Of a stretch of DNA of 64,000 bases, positions 35,291 to 45,616 are shown one piece after another (the first letter of the stretch is position 1; the number at the start of each line of letters is the position of its first letter). This stretch comes from Adiantum capillus-veneris (taxonomy: Eukaryota; Streptophyta; Polypodiopsida; Polypodiales; Pteridaceae), in assembly GCA_014529385.2 (NCBI GenBank), contig CM043966.1, forward strand, positions 42,625,537 through 42,689,536, written 5' to 3'. The translations under genes and the position numbers were made by a program. The notes beneath the pieces are model-generated. The model was not told where the DNA came from, made no database searches, and was given only the letters and a program-made list of their open reading frames with translations.

Positions 35291-36327
35291 CATGATTGAA
35301 TGGCTTCAATTTTCTTTGGATCGACATGTATTCCCTTACCCGATACAATGTGTCCCAAATATTCAATTTCAGATTGGAAAAATGAACTCTTTTTAGGATT
35401 CAAATACAAGTGATTTTGTGCAAGCAAATCAAATACACGTGTTAAATGTTGCTTATGCTCTTCTTCAGATTTACTGAATACCAAAATGTCATCAGAAAAT
35501 ACAATCACAAAATCTTGATGGTCAATGAAAATTCGATTCATCATGCGTGTGAATGTAGCTGGTGCATTTGTCAAACCAAATGGCATGACAAGAAATTCAT
35601 AGTGTCCAGTTTGTGTTCTGAAAGCAGTTTTGTAGACATCATGTTCAAACATTTTGACTTGGTGATAACCTAATTTAAGGTCAATTTTGGTAAAGATGTG
35701 TGCCCCTTTCAGTTTGTCTAGTAGATCATCCACTCTAGGAATAGGAAACCTATTCTTAATGGTGATCTTATTTAAAGCCCTGTAGTCGATACACATACGA
35801 AAGGTTCCATTTTTCTTCTGGACAAGAAGTACTGGAGCTCCGTATGATGAACTACTAGGGCGGATTAGGCCTCGGTCAAGTGAATCGGTGATTTGAGTTT
35901 GTATTTCCCTGTGTGCGGTAGGATTTACACGATAAGGTGCTCTACAAGGAGGTTCACTACCTGGTATGATGTCAATTTTGTGGTCTTCTGGGCGTGATGG
36001 TGGAATTCCAGGTGGCAGATCATGCATGAAACAATCTTTAAATTGTGAGAGAAATTCATCATGGGTGGATTTATGTGAAGTTTCCGTTTCAGCCGAAATT
36101 TGATTTACCAAGACTAGGTATGTTTTCCCATGTTTTCGAATTGCTCGTTTGGCTTGAGTGTGAGAGAGGAGTGGAAATTTTTGATGTGCCAGTGTTGCTT
36201 GGATGGAGAAATTTTTATTATTATGAGTGAGAGACATTGTACCTGTTTTATAATTAACCAACGGGTCAAATTCATGATGAAATGGCATTCCCAAAATCAT
36301 ATCAAGACCATGCAATGGTGCTACCAA
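35291..36327 (-). pseudogene. Reverse transcriptase (and protease end) of element C
   Basis: The longest clean frame of element C. At its N-terminus LHGLDMILGMPFHHE is the ILGxxF segment after the protease. RT proper runs CRAPYRVNPTAHREI, LIRPSSSSYGAPVLL, RMCIDYRALNKITIKN, TKIDLKLGYHQVKM (first catalytic Asp), VMPFGLTNAPATFTRMM and VFSDDILVFSKS (the xDD box, both Asp kept), then LGHIVSGKGIHVDPKKIEA. No stop inside. It is cut only by insertion F at 35290, after which the RT end continues at 29601. Confidence 0.95.
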
Positions 36328-36330
36328 AAA

Positions 36331-36828
36331 TGCTTGTGTGAATTCACCAATTCAAACTTCAACAGTGACTTGAGTTTTACAATTAAAATGTTGATTATTA
36401 AAAACAGTTTTGACCTTGTGAGGTGATGAAATTTCAGAGAATGATAGTTGTTGTGCCAATCGTGTGGAAATGAAATCATGGCTACTGCCATCATCTAGCA
36501 TAATGGTGACATTTTCACCCTTAACAGTGCCTTGCACTTTAAACAAAGTGTGAGGACATATAGGAGTACCTGAGGATGGGTTGTCATCGTTATCATAATC
36601 AGGATCATATCCCTCACTGTAATTAACTTCCACTTTGTTGTCGCCAGGTATAGCATCTTCGATGAGGTTAAGAGTAGCGTTGTTGGGGCGGTTGTTGTTG
36701 AAGGGTTTCTGATTTGAATTCCTGTTGACTCCATTTAAATGGCCATTGGATTGACCATTGCCCTTAGCATGACCATTTGGGCACTTATCTGCATAGTGAC
36801 CATACTGAAAGCATTTAAAACACTTCAC
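36331..36828 (-). pseudogene. Zinc knuckle and protease of element C
   Basis: CFKCFQYGHYADKC is a complete CCHC knuckle at the gag end. MLDDGSSHDFISTRLAQQL is the retropepsin active site, with Asp-Gly-Ser in place of the more common Asp-Ser-Gly. The frame is the same as gag and RT. A TGA at 36352-36354 replaces what is probably an Arg (CGA) codon in VEV-R-IGEF. Confidence 0.9.
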
Positions 36829-37728
36829 CTTTTTGTTACCATTTGAATTTGGAGGAGAACGCTGGTTGGAAGGATGTTGGTTGCCTCGTTGCTGAGTGTT
36901 GTTGTTGTTGTTGCTTGTATGAGGTTAAGCAGTTGTAGGAGGATTGTCAAATCTTCGTCTTTTGAAAAAAGTACGGCTTTGGTGTTTGCTTCTATCAAAG
37001 TTAGAAGAGAAAGGAGGTCTCTTGTTGCGGTTAGTGTTAGCAGGTCGATCAGTGTGAGAGGAATGTCCACCTTTCTTTTTTTCTGCGTTGAGAACCAAAT
37101 TAATGGCCTTTGACAGAGAATCTGGTTCGAACATATCTACCTCAGCACTAATTTGTAGTGCCAAGCCTAATATGTGCTTCCGCTTCAATTTCCTGCGACT
37201 AACATGTTCAATAGCTTGCAATTGAATTAGACAATTCCAAAAACGATCAGTGTAACCTTGTATGTCTTCATTTCTACCCTGTCGAATTAAATCCCACTGA
37301 CATCGTGCTTTAGCTTTGTACTGTGTGGGCAAAAATTGGGGTAAAAACACTTTTTTAAGTGCATTCCAGGTGTGTGGTCTTCTTCCATGTTGTTTGGTGG
37401 CGTTCCACCACAATGCAGCGCTGCTAGTGAGATGATTGGATGCACACTTTACCATTTCACGTTCGGGAATGTCTTCATCATGAAAATAGTCATCTAGTTG
37501 GCTAACCCATGCTAGAACCGTGCTAGCATCTTTAGTGCCATCAAAATCTTTGAAAGTGAAGGCTTTTCTGCTAATGTTGTTTTTCTTGAGTGCCGTTGCA
37601 GATTCGGTGCGTGCAGAATGCAATAATTTATCTTCAAGTTCTTGCCTTCGCATGCGTTCATATGTGAGTGACTGCTGCAAATTTTGAAGTTGCTCTGCAA
37701 TCGTGGGTGCCTGAGGAAGGTGTGCCAT
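36829..37728 (-). pseudogene. Gag of element C
   Basis: Starts MAHLPQAPTIAEQLQNLQQ with a short coiled-coil-like N-terminus (residues 1-45). The gag core follows: FKDFDGTKDASTVLAWVSQ, SSAALWWNATKQ, LKKVFLPQFLPTQYKAKAR and QGYTDRFWNCLIQL. The basic tail (KRPPFSSNF, RTFFKRRRFDN) leads to an in-frame TAA (36925-36927), best explained by Gln CAA to TAA. Then come Asn/Gln repeats and the zinc knuckle. Only this one stop interrupts gag. Confidence 0.92.
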
Positions 37729-37739
37729 GATTGCGTGCT

Positions 37740-39242
37740 TTTTTTTTAAAAAAAAAATAATTTTTTTTAAAAAAATAAATACTTAAATGGTAATGCTAAA
37801 AAAGGCTTTTTGGTAATATTCACAGATGCAATATGCGGAATAAAGTAAAATAAATAACAGAAATGTAATGTACTTAGCTGAGAAATAGCGTTGGCGTCCA
37901 GTCCGGAATGGCGATGCTCTAGGAAATTGCCAGAGAGTAGACGGTCCGACGGTGCGTCAGCTAGCCGGTCGAATTTTGTAGGCCCGATCTCCCGTATCCC
38001 CAAAATGGTAATGGTAATTTTAGCTTTCACTGTAAACTTTGGTTCATAAAATCGGCTATCTTTGATGAGATCGTGATTCTGGAAATTATCATAACAAAAA
38101 TTGAACCACCAAATGTAGTCAGATATGGTCGACGAGGAATGGATAGCCCATTTTTTTTCCTTTGAACAGCAAGAGAGAGTGCTTGTGTGGCCGAAGGAGT
38201 CGGTGGCTTGAGGTCTTTTAATGATTAGGTTGGCGGAAATCGACCAAGAGAATTGGAGTGGGTTGTGTATTGGTTCTTATTAAAGGGGGCTACTTGGCTT
38301 CTTAATTTGGATGGTCGGCCATGTTTAAATGGCAAAGCTTATAATTTTTTGTAGTGGGCGGCTGGCCAAAACTTTAAACCTCAACTTTTTGGTTTAAAAG
38401 AGGTGTGTAAAGGCTTTTAATAGCCTGCATGGCGTGCTAGAAAGCTGCAAGCAGCGCGCGAGTACAAAAGGAGGTTCAGGGTGCTGTGCAGGGTAAGCTT
38501 TGGACCGCGAGGGAGTGACGACTTTTACCCAGCAGTCCTAGGCGTCCGTATTGGCGACAGCTACGAGCCTTTCCGTGCAGCTCGACAACATGGGTTGGCG
38601 GTCCTTCCCACGGCCGGAGTTAGAGTTGAAATCGCTGCTAGGCAGCCCTTCCCACAATAGGGGTGAGCCGGATGGCCAAAAATTGTGGATATACTGTGAT
38701 TGAATCGAGGAAGCGCAACACAAGAGGGAATACTGAACTTGAGGCTTTCAAGCAGGAGAATTATGGAATTTCTCCGATGGCTCTTTCCATCCTTCCTTCT
38801 ATATTATAATTTTCGTGACAAGCTTGAATTTCCTCCTCTCTTCTTTGATCCTTCTTTCCTTCCTCTTTAATTAAGCTTTTCGATGTCATTCATCATGACA
38901 AAACAATTGCGTGCTCGAAGTAAAAAATCTTCCGATTCTCCAAGCTTTTATGCTTTCTTCTTGACTTCACAATCCGCAATAATTATGCATTAGAATTGAA
39001 AGTGGACACTCGACATACCATATTTTGGGTCGCTATGAAGCCGAATTGGAAATCAATTGCCGAATAGCCACCAATTAACAATCGAGTTTTCTTCTGCAAA
39101 TTCGATCAATTATACTTCGAATTTCCACGAGTCCTTGAATCGTTGAATTGCAAGGTCGATGAATTGCAATTGGGATTTTGTCGATTAGAGGAACTCCTTC
39201 TTTAAAATTGAAATTTGGTGCCGATTTATCCTCGAACCTGAA
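37740..39242 (-). other. Untranslated leader of element C
   Basis: 1.5 kb between PBS and gag with no recognisable protein. Just upstream of the gag ATG is a run of alternating A and T homopolymers (37740-37786) that can fold on itself. Confidence 0.7.
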
Positions 39243-39254
39243 GCTCTGATACCA
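39243..39254 (-). promoter_or_regulatory. Primer binding site of element C
   Basis: GCTCTGATACCA on the plus strand is the reverse of TGGTATCAGAGC, one base from the 5' LTR end. Confidence 0.95.
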
Positions 39255-39255
39255 C

Positions 39256-39922
39256 TGTTGGGAGAAGAGGGGGAGATCAACCGCTTAAAATATTCAACAC
39301 AAGCTGCCAAGCAATCACCATCAACATGTCCACCTCTTCTTCCAATTTCCAAGCACACACACTCACCTAGACTATGACACACACACACACACACAGTAAA
39401 CATAGAATTTATATAGACAAGCTTGTAGGAGAGTGTAAGAGATGGAGACTAGATTAGAGAGTACATAGCAAATAACCATAGCATAAGAGAGTGGAGAAGA
39501 GAATCTGCAAGAGAAAGGCCTAAATCTAGCCCCAAACTCCACGGCACCTCTCTTTGTGGAGTTGGTATTTAATATATTATTTTGAGTTTAAGGTGCCAAA
39601 AATTGAGGCCCCTCTTTTTACAACCACTTTACTTTTGCAAATGAGTGAAACTCATTAGTTCTTGCATGACCCATAAGGGGAGTTCCCACTACAACTATTT
39701 ACAGAGCCATAGTGGCTTATTGAAATGATGTTCTAAGATACTGTGCAAATAAAAAATGGCCAAGAGTAATTTCCATCGCCTCTTCATCAACTCCCCGCAT
39801 TCCACTCTACAAAATCATCATCAACTCAATTAGTAAAATAAATAGACAGCACATAATTAACCATTACGCCTAGCTATCCCAATTGCAGCTAACCAATACA
39901 ACAGGAGGGTGCCCAGTCTCGT

Positions 39923-39925
<3 letters not shown>
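39256..39925 (-). repeat. 5' LTR of element C
   Basis: 670 bp, matching 26742-27409. Its outer (U3) end, CAGTCTCGTAAC on the plus strand, runs straight into a (CT)n tract and lacks the final A of the other copy. Confidence 0.95.

Positions 39926-40015
<90 letters not shown>
39925..40015. repeat. (CT)n microsatellite
   Basis: About 90 bp of CT, abutting the LTR of element C. Confidence 0.97.
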
Positions 40016-40018
<3 letters not shown>

Positions 40019-40081
40019 ATTCGAGATCACCAATCATCCACTTTTGGAACCATCAATAGACAGTATGAACAGGCGAGCTCT

Positions 40082-40107
40082 ATGTGTGTGTGTGTGTGTG
40101 TGTGTGT
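40082..40107. repeat. (GT)n microsatellite
   Basis: About 26 bp of TG dinucleotides between two CT tracts. Confidence 0.95.
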
Positions 40108-40144
40108 CGTGTGAACAAAGTGCAAAAGAGAATGAAGGAGAGGC

Positions 40145-40146
<2 letters not shown>

Positions 40147-40214
<68 letters not shown>
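40147..40214. repeat. (CT)n microsatellite
   Basis: About 68 bp of CT, about 230 bp before the ATG at 40448. Confidence 0.97.
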
Positions 40215-40217
<3 letters not shown>

Positions 40218-40972
40218 CCAGTGCAACCATTTTTTGACATAGTAGACAACAATTCACTCTTTGGAACATAGCTTCTTCATCCAAACTCCGATTTGGGTGA
40301 TCTATAGCCTCAATCGGATAGCATGACGCCCTCTACACATTGATGTAAAGGCAAAAATTTTCAGAGTTATGGAAGGCATTTCTGTAACAGCATTTCTCAA
40401 GTGGACAGGTTCAGGAAAGTTGACTCTCACCTCTTATTTTACATACAATGTCTTCCGGCACTCGCAAGGGTTCTTCTTCTTCAACAAGGTCCACAACCAT
40501 TGTGGAAAATGATCCAAAATCTCCTAAGTATGGAGATAGCAACACAACTGTCATAATCACTAATATCCAAATCTCCTAAATGATTTTATCATGTTAAACT
40601 GATCATTTAATATGGGGAAGTGCCAGGGGAGAAAAAGCTAGAATATTGGTTAAGCTGGCAGACTGGCCACACTAGGGATCTAAAGGAGGGAAAATAGGGA
40701 TCCAAAGGGGAGGCCATCTGCGAAAGAGCAATGTGACAATGGGCTTTAAAGACCCTAAGGTTCAGCCCATTAAGACTTCCAAAATGCTAAGGTTCCAAAA
40801 TTCAAAGGTCAAAGCTTAGGAATATTGGATGATTTGTGTGTGTACAAAAGTCTTCAATGAGTCCTACATAGGAGGGGGAGAGTCCTTGAAGTAGGGGATG
40901 AGAGAGTAACACACACACACACACACACACACTCACTCACAAGCTCCTTTACACAAAGGGAAATGAGGGACA

Positions 40973-41154
40973 TGTTGGGATCGGAGAGCACACACACAGA
41001 GAGCCAACACGAAGAAGGAGATAGACACAGTGTGTGGCGGGGCGGTACTCACACTACAATGTGTAGTTATGAGTATAGTTATTATGAATGAGTAAATGAA
41101 TGGCTGTACATGGGTGGCTGAACAACGGGCAGCCGGGCACACGGGCCTTTAACC
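40973..41154 (-). repeat. Inverted LTR copy (left end)
   Basis: 182 bp, reverse complement of 42597-42783. It stops 5 bp short of the full LTR, at the junction with RT sequence. Confidence 0.95.
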
Positions 41155-42541
41155 GTGTTCAATGGATGCAAAGCCTAGGTACAAAGCAAGGCTTGTGGCT
41201 AAAGGATTCAAGCAACAGAAGGGCATTGATTTTGACGAGATCTTCTCCCCAGTGGTGAAGATGTCTACTTTGCGTATGTTGTTTGCTTTGGTAGCTACAG
41301 AAGACATGGAATTGAAGCAAATGGATGTAAAGACAGCTTTCTTACATCCGGACTTGCACGAGGATTTGTACATGGAGCAACCAAGTGGGTTTGTTATTCA
41401 TGGCTCAAAGAAGATGGTATGCCGGCTTCTTAAGACCTTGTATGGGCTGAAGCAATCATCTCGTGAATGGTATCGTAAGTTTGATGCATTCATGAGTTCA
41501 TTGGGCTATGTACGCAGTTATGAGGACCCATGCCTCTATACTCGCAAGGCTGCAGATGGTAGTCTTATTGTTTTGGTTTTGTATGTGGATGACATGCTGA
41601 TCGCAGGGAAGTGTATTTCTGATGTGGATGCCTTGAAACATAGGCTACATGAGACCTTTTCCATGAAGGATCTTGGGGATGCCAGTCATATTTTGGGTAT
41701 GCGGATCACTCGTGATCGTTCTCGCAAGATGCTCTTTCTTAGTCAGAAAGAGTACATTGACAGGGTGCTTGAGCGTTTTCATATGGAAGGGGGGAAGGCC
41801 ATTAGTACCCCGTTGCCTCCATATGTAAAACTCAGCCATGATGACTGCCCTCAGACAGATTTGGAGACTACAGAGATGTCTCAGATTCCCTACGCGTCAG
41901 CTGTTGGTTCCTTGATGTATGCCATGGTGGCTACGCGTCCAGATCTTGCTCATGCAGTTGGTGTGGTTAGCAGGTACATGTCTAACCCGGGAAAGCGTCA
42001 TTGGGATGCAGTGAGAGGTATTCTCAGATACTTGAGAGGGACTTCAGAGTTGTCCCTATGTTATGGTGAGAAGGATATGTATGTTTGCGGATATACAGAT
42101 TCAGACTATGCAGGGTCAGTGGACTCGAGGAAGTCTACTAGCGGCTATGTGTTCACAGTTGCAGGTGGACCGGTTTTGTGGGCATCACGTTTATAGCCAT
42201 GTGTTGCTTTGAGCACTACAGAGGCTGAATATATGGCTGCCACTGAGGCTGCCAAGGAGGCCGTATGGCTCTCACGACTAGTGGGAGATCTTGGTATAGC
42301 TGGTGATGCTCCGATTCTACATTGTGATAGCCAGAGTGCCATAGCGTTGGCACGGAATCCTGTCTTCCATGCGAAGACAAAGCACATTGAGGTGAGGTAT
42401 CACTTCATACGAGAGGTGTTAGAGGACAAGCGCATAGAGCTTGTCAAGGTACACACTGACGATAACCCTGCTGATCTACTCACGAAGTCGTTACCCTCAC
42501 AGCGGTTTGCACATTGTAGATCGCTGATGGGTATGGCTTGA
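41155..42541 (+). pseudogene. Ty1/copia reverse transcriptase and RNase H
   Basis: Reading from RYKARLVAKGFKQQKGIDF, the RT keeps EIFSPVVKMSTLRMLFALV, QMDVKTAFLHPDLHEDLYM (catalytic Asp), LYGLKQSSREWYRKFD, LVLYVDDMLIAGK (YVDD box) and MKDLGDASHILGMRITRD. RNase H follows: YASAVGSLMYAMVATRPDL, GYTDSDYAGSVDSRKSTSG and, after a single TAG (42194-42196; Gln CAG to TAG), STTEAEYMAATEAAKEAV and NPVFHAKTKHIEVRYHF. Except for that stop it is open to its natural end at 42541. The N-terminal half of pol is missing. Confidence 0.95.
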
Positions 42542-42596
42542 CTTCTTTTGCTGTACTTTGGCCACTTTAAAGGCACACTGCCTTTAAGTGGGAGAT

Positions 42597-42783
42597 TGTT
42601 GGGTTAAAGGCCCGTGTGCCCGGCTGCCCGTTGTTCAGCCGCCCATGTACAGCCATTCATTTACTCATTCATAATAACTATACTCATAACTACACATTGT
42701 AGTGTGAGTACCGCCCCGCCACACACTGTGTCTATCTCCTTCTTCGTGTTGGCTCTCTGTGTGTGTGCTCTCCGATCCCAACA
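42597..42783 (+). repeat. Copia 3' LTR (right end)
   Basis: 187 bp, TGTTGGGTTAAAGG...GATCCCAACA, with 7-bp terminal inverted repeats. Preceded by the purine tract at about 42586-42596. Confidence 0.95.
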
Positions 42784-44275
42784 GGACACATGTCAGCTCC
42801 CTAACCGAGATGCCCACAAGGTGTACTCAAATCGTATTGGATGGCCATGGAGTTGGACCAATGAGAGTTAAGCTAGAGTTGATCTAGTTTAATTAATTTA
42901 AAAACACTTAATAAAAGAACCAATAAGAATTAAGCTCTCTAGAAGACTATTGGACAGTCTCCCAAGGGGTCCAATGAGCATTCAACGGCCCTATGGCTTG
43001 CCTGATTCCTATTGGCCAGGAGACAAAGGGGTCCAATGAGATTTGAGTTGCATTAATTAATTACCTAAAGCTCTCGCAAAAGGGGAAAGGGGGACACATG
43101 TAGAGAGGCTATCACTTATGCTGCTTAAATTTCATTGGCTAAGCTGGGAGAGGTCCAATGGGGTGTCAGCATGAGTAAAATGCAAGAGGGGTCGACCAAG
43201 AGAGAGAGGGGACTGAATTTGTCGTCATTATCACACACACACTCACACAATCTCATGTGTGGAGCAAGAAGACTCTCTCTCTCCTTCTCAAGCTTTAATG
43301 GAAAGCTTATCACCTACTCCAAGCTTGTGAGAAGGGAGGCCTACACCAACAACTCTTGGCTTTGTGATGCAAATCCAACCAAGAGCCAAGCTTCAATGCA
43401 TGCTCATCTCCTCTACCATGCTAATTACTAAGCTATGCTATGCTAATATGAGTATGCTGTACATCTTTATCATAAGACTACTCTTTCTTCCTCTCAATCT
43501 ACTCTCATACCCCGCTAGCTCTCACCATCTTCGAAGGTGTGTGAGGTCTTGGGTCTGAGACCATGAGGGAATTGATGTTGTGTTTTCTTAGTGCTTGAAG
43601 CTTCCATCTTCATTACACTAGCTAGTATTGAAGGAACACAAAGAATTGTATTGTAAAAGTCTCTCTTGATGGGAGAAACCTATAATACAAAGCCTTTTGG
43701 AGGGGGGGACCGGCTCCATGTAAATACGGTCCTCAACTGTTGTCAATAGCTTAGTTTCTCTCTCTTTTGAAGTATTGTTCATGCTATCTAACTAGGTGTT
43801 ATGTTTTTTGTTGCTCTCTCCACCCAAGCACTCTTGTTATGTTCATTAGGAGCCTATTCTAATGAAATGCTCACTATGTTCATGTTATTTTCCGCTACAC
43901 ACAAGTAACGTTACTAGGCCATTAAATGTTACACAACCACCCAACCAACGACATCAAAAACCATGACCGTAAACAAACAAGGCGAAGACTTACGAGCACC
44001 TTCAATGGAGAATGGCACACTAAGGGTACTTGTGGTTGAGAATGAGAATCTCAAGAGGACACTTGAGATGCAAACAACACGTTTGATACAACTTGAAGAG
44101 GAAGTCAAGGAATGTAAACGCTCTCTTGTGGACTTGAATGCTTTGAAGGAGCGCACGAGCAAAGTGGAGTATGACCATGTATTGAAAGAGGAGAAATTTG
44201 ACACAAGCAAGCAGATCTCTCACGAAGAAATATGTGCCCAAGGAGGAGGCAAGTCCCTCGAGCAAATAGGGATGC

Positions 44276-45310
44276 GTGACCTATGAGACCGGGTTACAAT
44301 TGAAAATATGCTTTTGGAATCGTAATGGACATCCATGGAATGGGGGGGTTGGCATTGATGAACTAACAAGCAAAGATGATGTTGTACTTCTTGTTGAAAC
44401 TTGGGAACATGATACACAAAGGATTATCCGCTTGGAGGATTACAATATATATTCATTGATGTGGTCAACGAATCTCAAGCAACGAAGAGGGCAAGGATGG
44501 GTAGCATGTATGGTTAAGAAAGGATTGGAAGATTTTGTATTGATTGTGAAAGATGACAAGTACAAACGTTATGTATGGCTGAAAATTTTGACACCAAAAA
44601 GAGCACCCATTTTTGTAGCCGGTTGCTACATTCCTCATCATGATTCCCGCTTTTATGCTTGCATGGATAGAGATCGTCCATTTTTTGATTTAGAAGAGGA
44701 CATTGCTTATTTCAAAGGTGAAGGTGATATTATTGTATTTCGGGATATGAATGCTTGCACAAAAACATTGCAACATGATACTCAACAATTTGATATGTCA
44801 TACATTTCAAGGGAGTGGAAGGAAGTTCACTTGTATGATCGTACTTCAATGGATGAGAAAGAGCTAGATCACTATGGAAAGTTACTTTTGCACATGTGTA
44901 ATAGCACGGGTATGCTCATTGCCAATGGTGTATCTTTGTGGAGTGAAATCAATGTACTTACATGTAGGAAACATAATGGGGATAGTGTGATTGACTATAT
45001 GCTACCCTCCAAAGTTATCATGTATTGCATAAAGAGTTTTATATTTGGCCAATGGACCTGAAATCTAACCATCGGACCTTATGTATTGACCTTTCATGTG
45101 GATAAGCAACTAAGCATGATAATCTCAACCAAAGGAAAAAGAAATTATCACTATGTATGGATTTCAAACGGGCACCAATGTACATTGAATTGGTTGAGCA
45201 AAAGTTATGGATGACAAAGCTTCAATATGATGCACCATTGGAAACTAAATGGGAAGCTTTCAAGAAAGTTATTTGTTCTTGTGCCAAAGAATGCTTTTCC
45301 AGAAAGAATC
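44276..45310 (+). pseudogene. APE-type endonuclease domain, LINE-like
   Basis: Frame 44276-45061 has the order of an endonuclease/exonuclease/phosphatase fold: LKICFWNRNGHPWNGG (metal-site Asn), DDVVLLVETWEH (catalytic Glu), IFVAGCYIPHHDSRFY, IIVFRDMNACTK (the GDxN motif with Gly to Arg), MLIANGVSLW and GDSVIDYMLPSKV. A frameshift/2-bp loss at 45070 destroys the SDH motif (now reading near NHRTLCIDL). A further segment (ELVEQKLWMTKLQYDA, WEAFKKVICSCAKECFSRK) resembles the linker before the RT of LINEs, then the gene is cut off at about 45310. No RT follows. The first codon in the listed frame is GTG, so a frameshift or fusion with the preceding coiled-coil ORF is likely. Confidence 0.75.
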
Positions 45311-45330
45311 TTCTCCTTCACCATCTCCTT

Positions 45331-45381
45331 GTGTGTGTGCGTGTGAGAGAGAGAGAGAGAGTGTGTGAGAGTGTGTGTGCG
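45331..45381. repeat. Mixed (GT)n/(GA)n microsatellite
   Basis: About 50 bp of alternating GT and GA dinucleotide blocks at the junction between the endonuclease remnant and element E. Confidence 0.9.
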
Positions 45382-45594
45382 ATCGAGCGTTGCGGCGGCA
45401 TGACGACGGCAAGGCGGTTGAGCGCGGCGTAGCGGCGTCTCCCTCTTCTTCGCGGCGCGGGAATCCTTCATTCGCAACTATGCAGGAAGGTGAGTGACAC
45501 ACCGTTCTTCCTTGTGAGCTTGTCTGTTGTATGACTGTGTGCTAGGAGCCTTTCTGGCTCGCACACGGCGCGTAGCAAGTCCCTAGCCTTGACA
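45382..45594 (+). repeat. Probable 5' LTR end of element E
   Basis: GC-rich block ending CTAGCCTTGACA, four T before the PBS. No second copy is visible in the window, so the LTR assignment rests on its position before the PBS. Confidence 0.5.
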
Positions 45595-45598
45595 TTTT

Positions 45599-45616
45599 TG
45601 GCACCGCTACCGGGGA
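45599..45616 (+). promoter_or_regulatory. Primer binding site of element E
   Basis: TGGCACCGCTACCGGGGA closely resembles the TGGCGCCGTTGCCGGGGA site used by Athila/Tat gypsy elements (commonly assigned to tRNA-Asp), differing at three positions. Confidence 0.8.

Larger units (their letters stand above)
40973..42783 (+). mobile_element. Copia derivative with LTRs in inverted orientation
   Basis: 1811 bp flanked by GGACA (40968-40972, 42784-42788). The right end (42597-42783) is a normal 187-bp 3' LTR after a purine tract (AAGTGGGAGAT). The left end (40973-41154) is the reverse complement of the same LTR, with about one mismatch. Between them lies RT to RNase H; gag, protease, integrase and the true 5' LTR are absent. 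The outer ends are TGTTGGG and CCCAACA. It therefore resembles a DNA transposon with terminal inverted repeats but is a rearranged retrotransposon integrated with an ordinary 5-bp duplication. Confidence 0.93.
40549..43933 (+). mobile_element. Solo LTR of the element A family (interrupted)
   Basis: Starts TGTCATAATC, ends ATGTTACA, and is flanked by CAAC (40545-40548, 43934-43937). Without the 1811-bp copia insert and its GGACA copy it is 1569 bp, in line with the 1554- and 1585-bp LTRs of element A. It shares their blocks in order: TTAAACTGATCATTTAATATGGG near the start, ACACATGTCA, CCAACCAAGAGCCAAGC, CCCCGCTAGCTCTC and the GGAGGGGGGACCGGCTCCA-type region near the end. No internal region or second LTR is present, so it is the product of LTR-LTR recombination. 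Confidence 0.88.
40448..44286 (+). pseudogene. Coiled-coil ORF (LINE-like ORF1 position) split by a solo LTR
   Basis: The ATG at 40448 opens 33 codons (MSSGTRKGSSSSTRS ... KYGDSNT) before the LTR at 40549. Reading resumes in the same frame at 43938, after removing the LTR and one CAAC repeat, and runs to a TGA at 44284-44286, giving about 149 residues. The second part is a coiled coil (VENENLKRTLEMQ, LEEEVKECKRSLVDLN). Ser/Thr-rich N-terminus, no RNA-binding motif seen. It lies directly before, and in a different frame from, an endonuclease domain. This fits ORF1 of a LINE or the N-terminus of one protein with a later frameshift. Split by the insertion, it cannot now be made as one protein. 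Confidence 0.65.

Noticed and set aside
34851-35295. Frames of 123 and 144 codons at the end of F
   Set aside because: They run through a tandem duplication, the purine tract and the LTR, so they are by-products of the repeat.
40973-42783. DNA transposon with 182-bp terminal inverted repeats
   Set aside because: The repeats are copia LTRs (TG...CA ends, purine tract before the right one) and the interior is copia RT-RNase H; there is no transposase.
44220-44417. Antisense frames over the coiled-coil/endonuclease gene
   Set aside because: Shadow frames on the opposite strand without domains.
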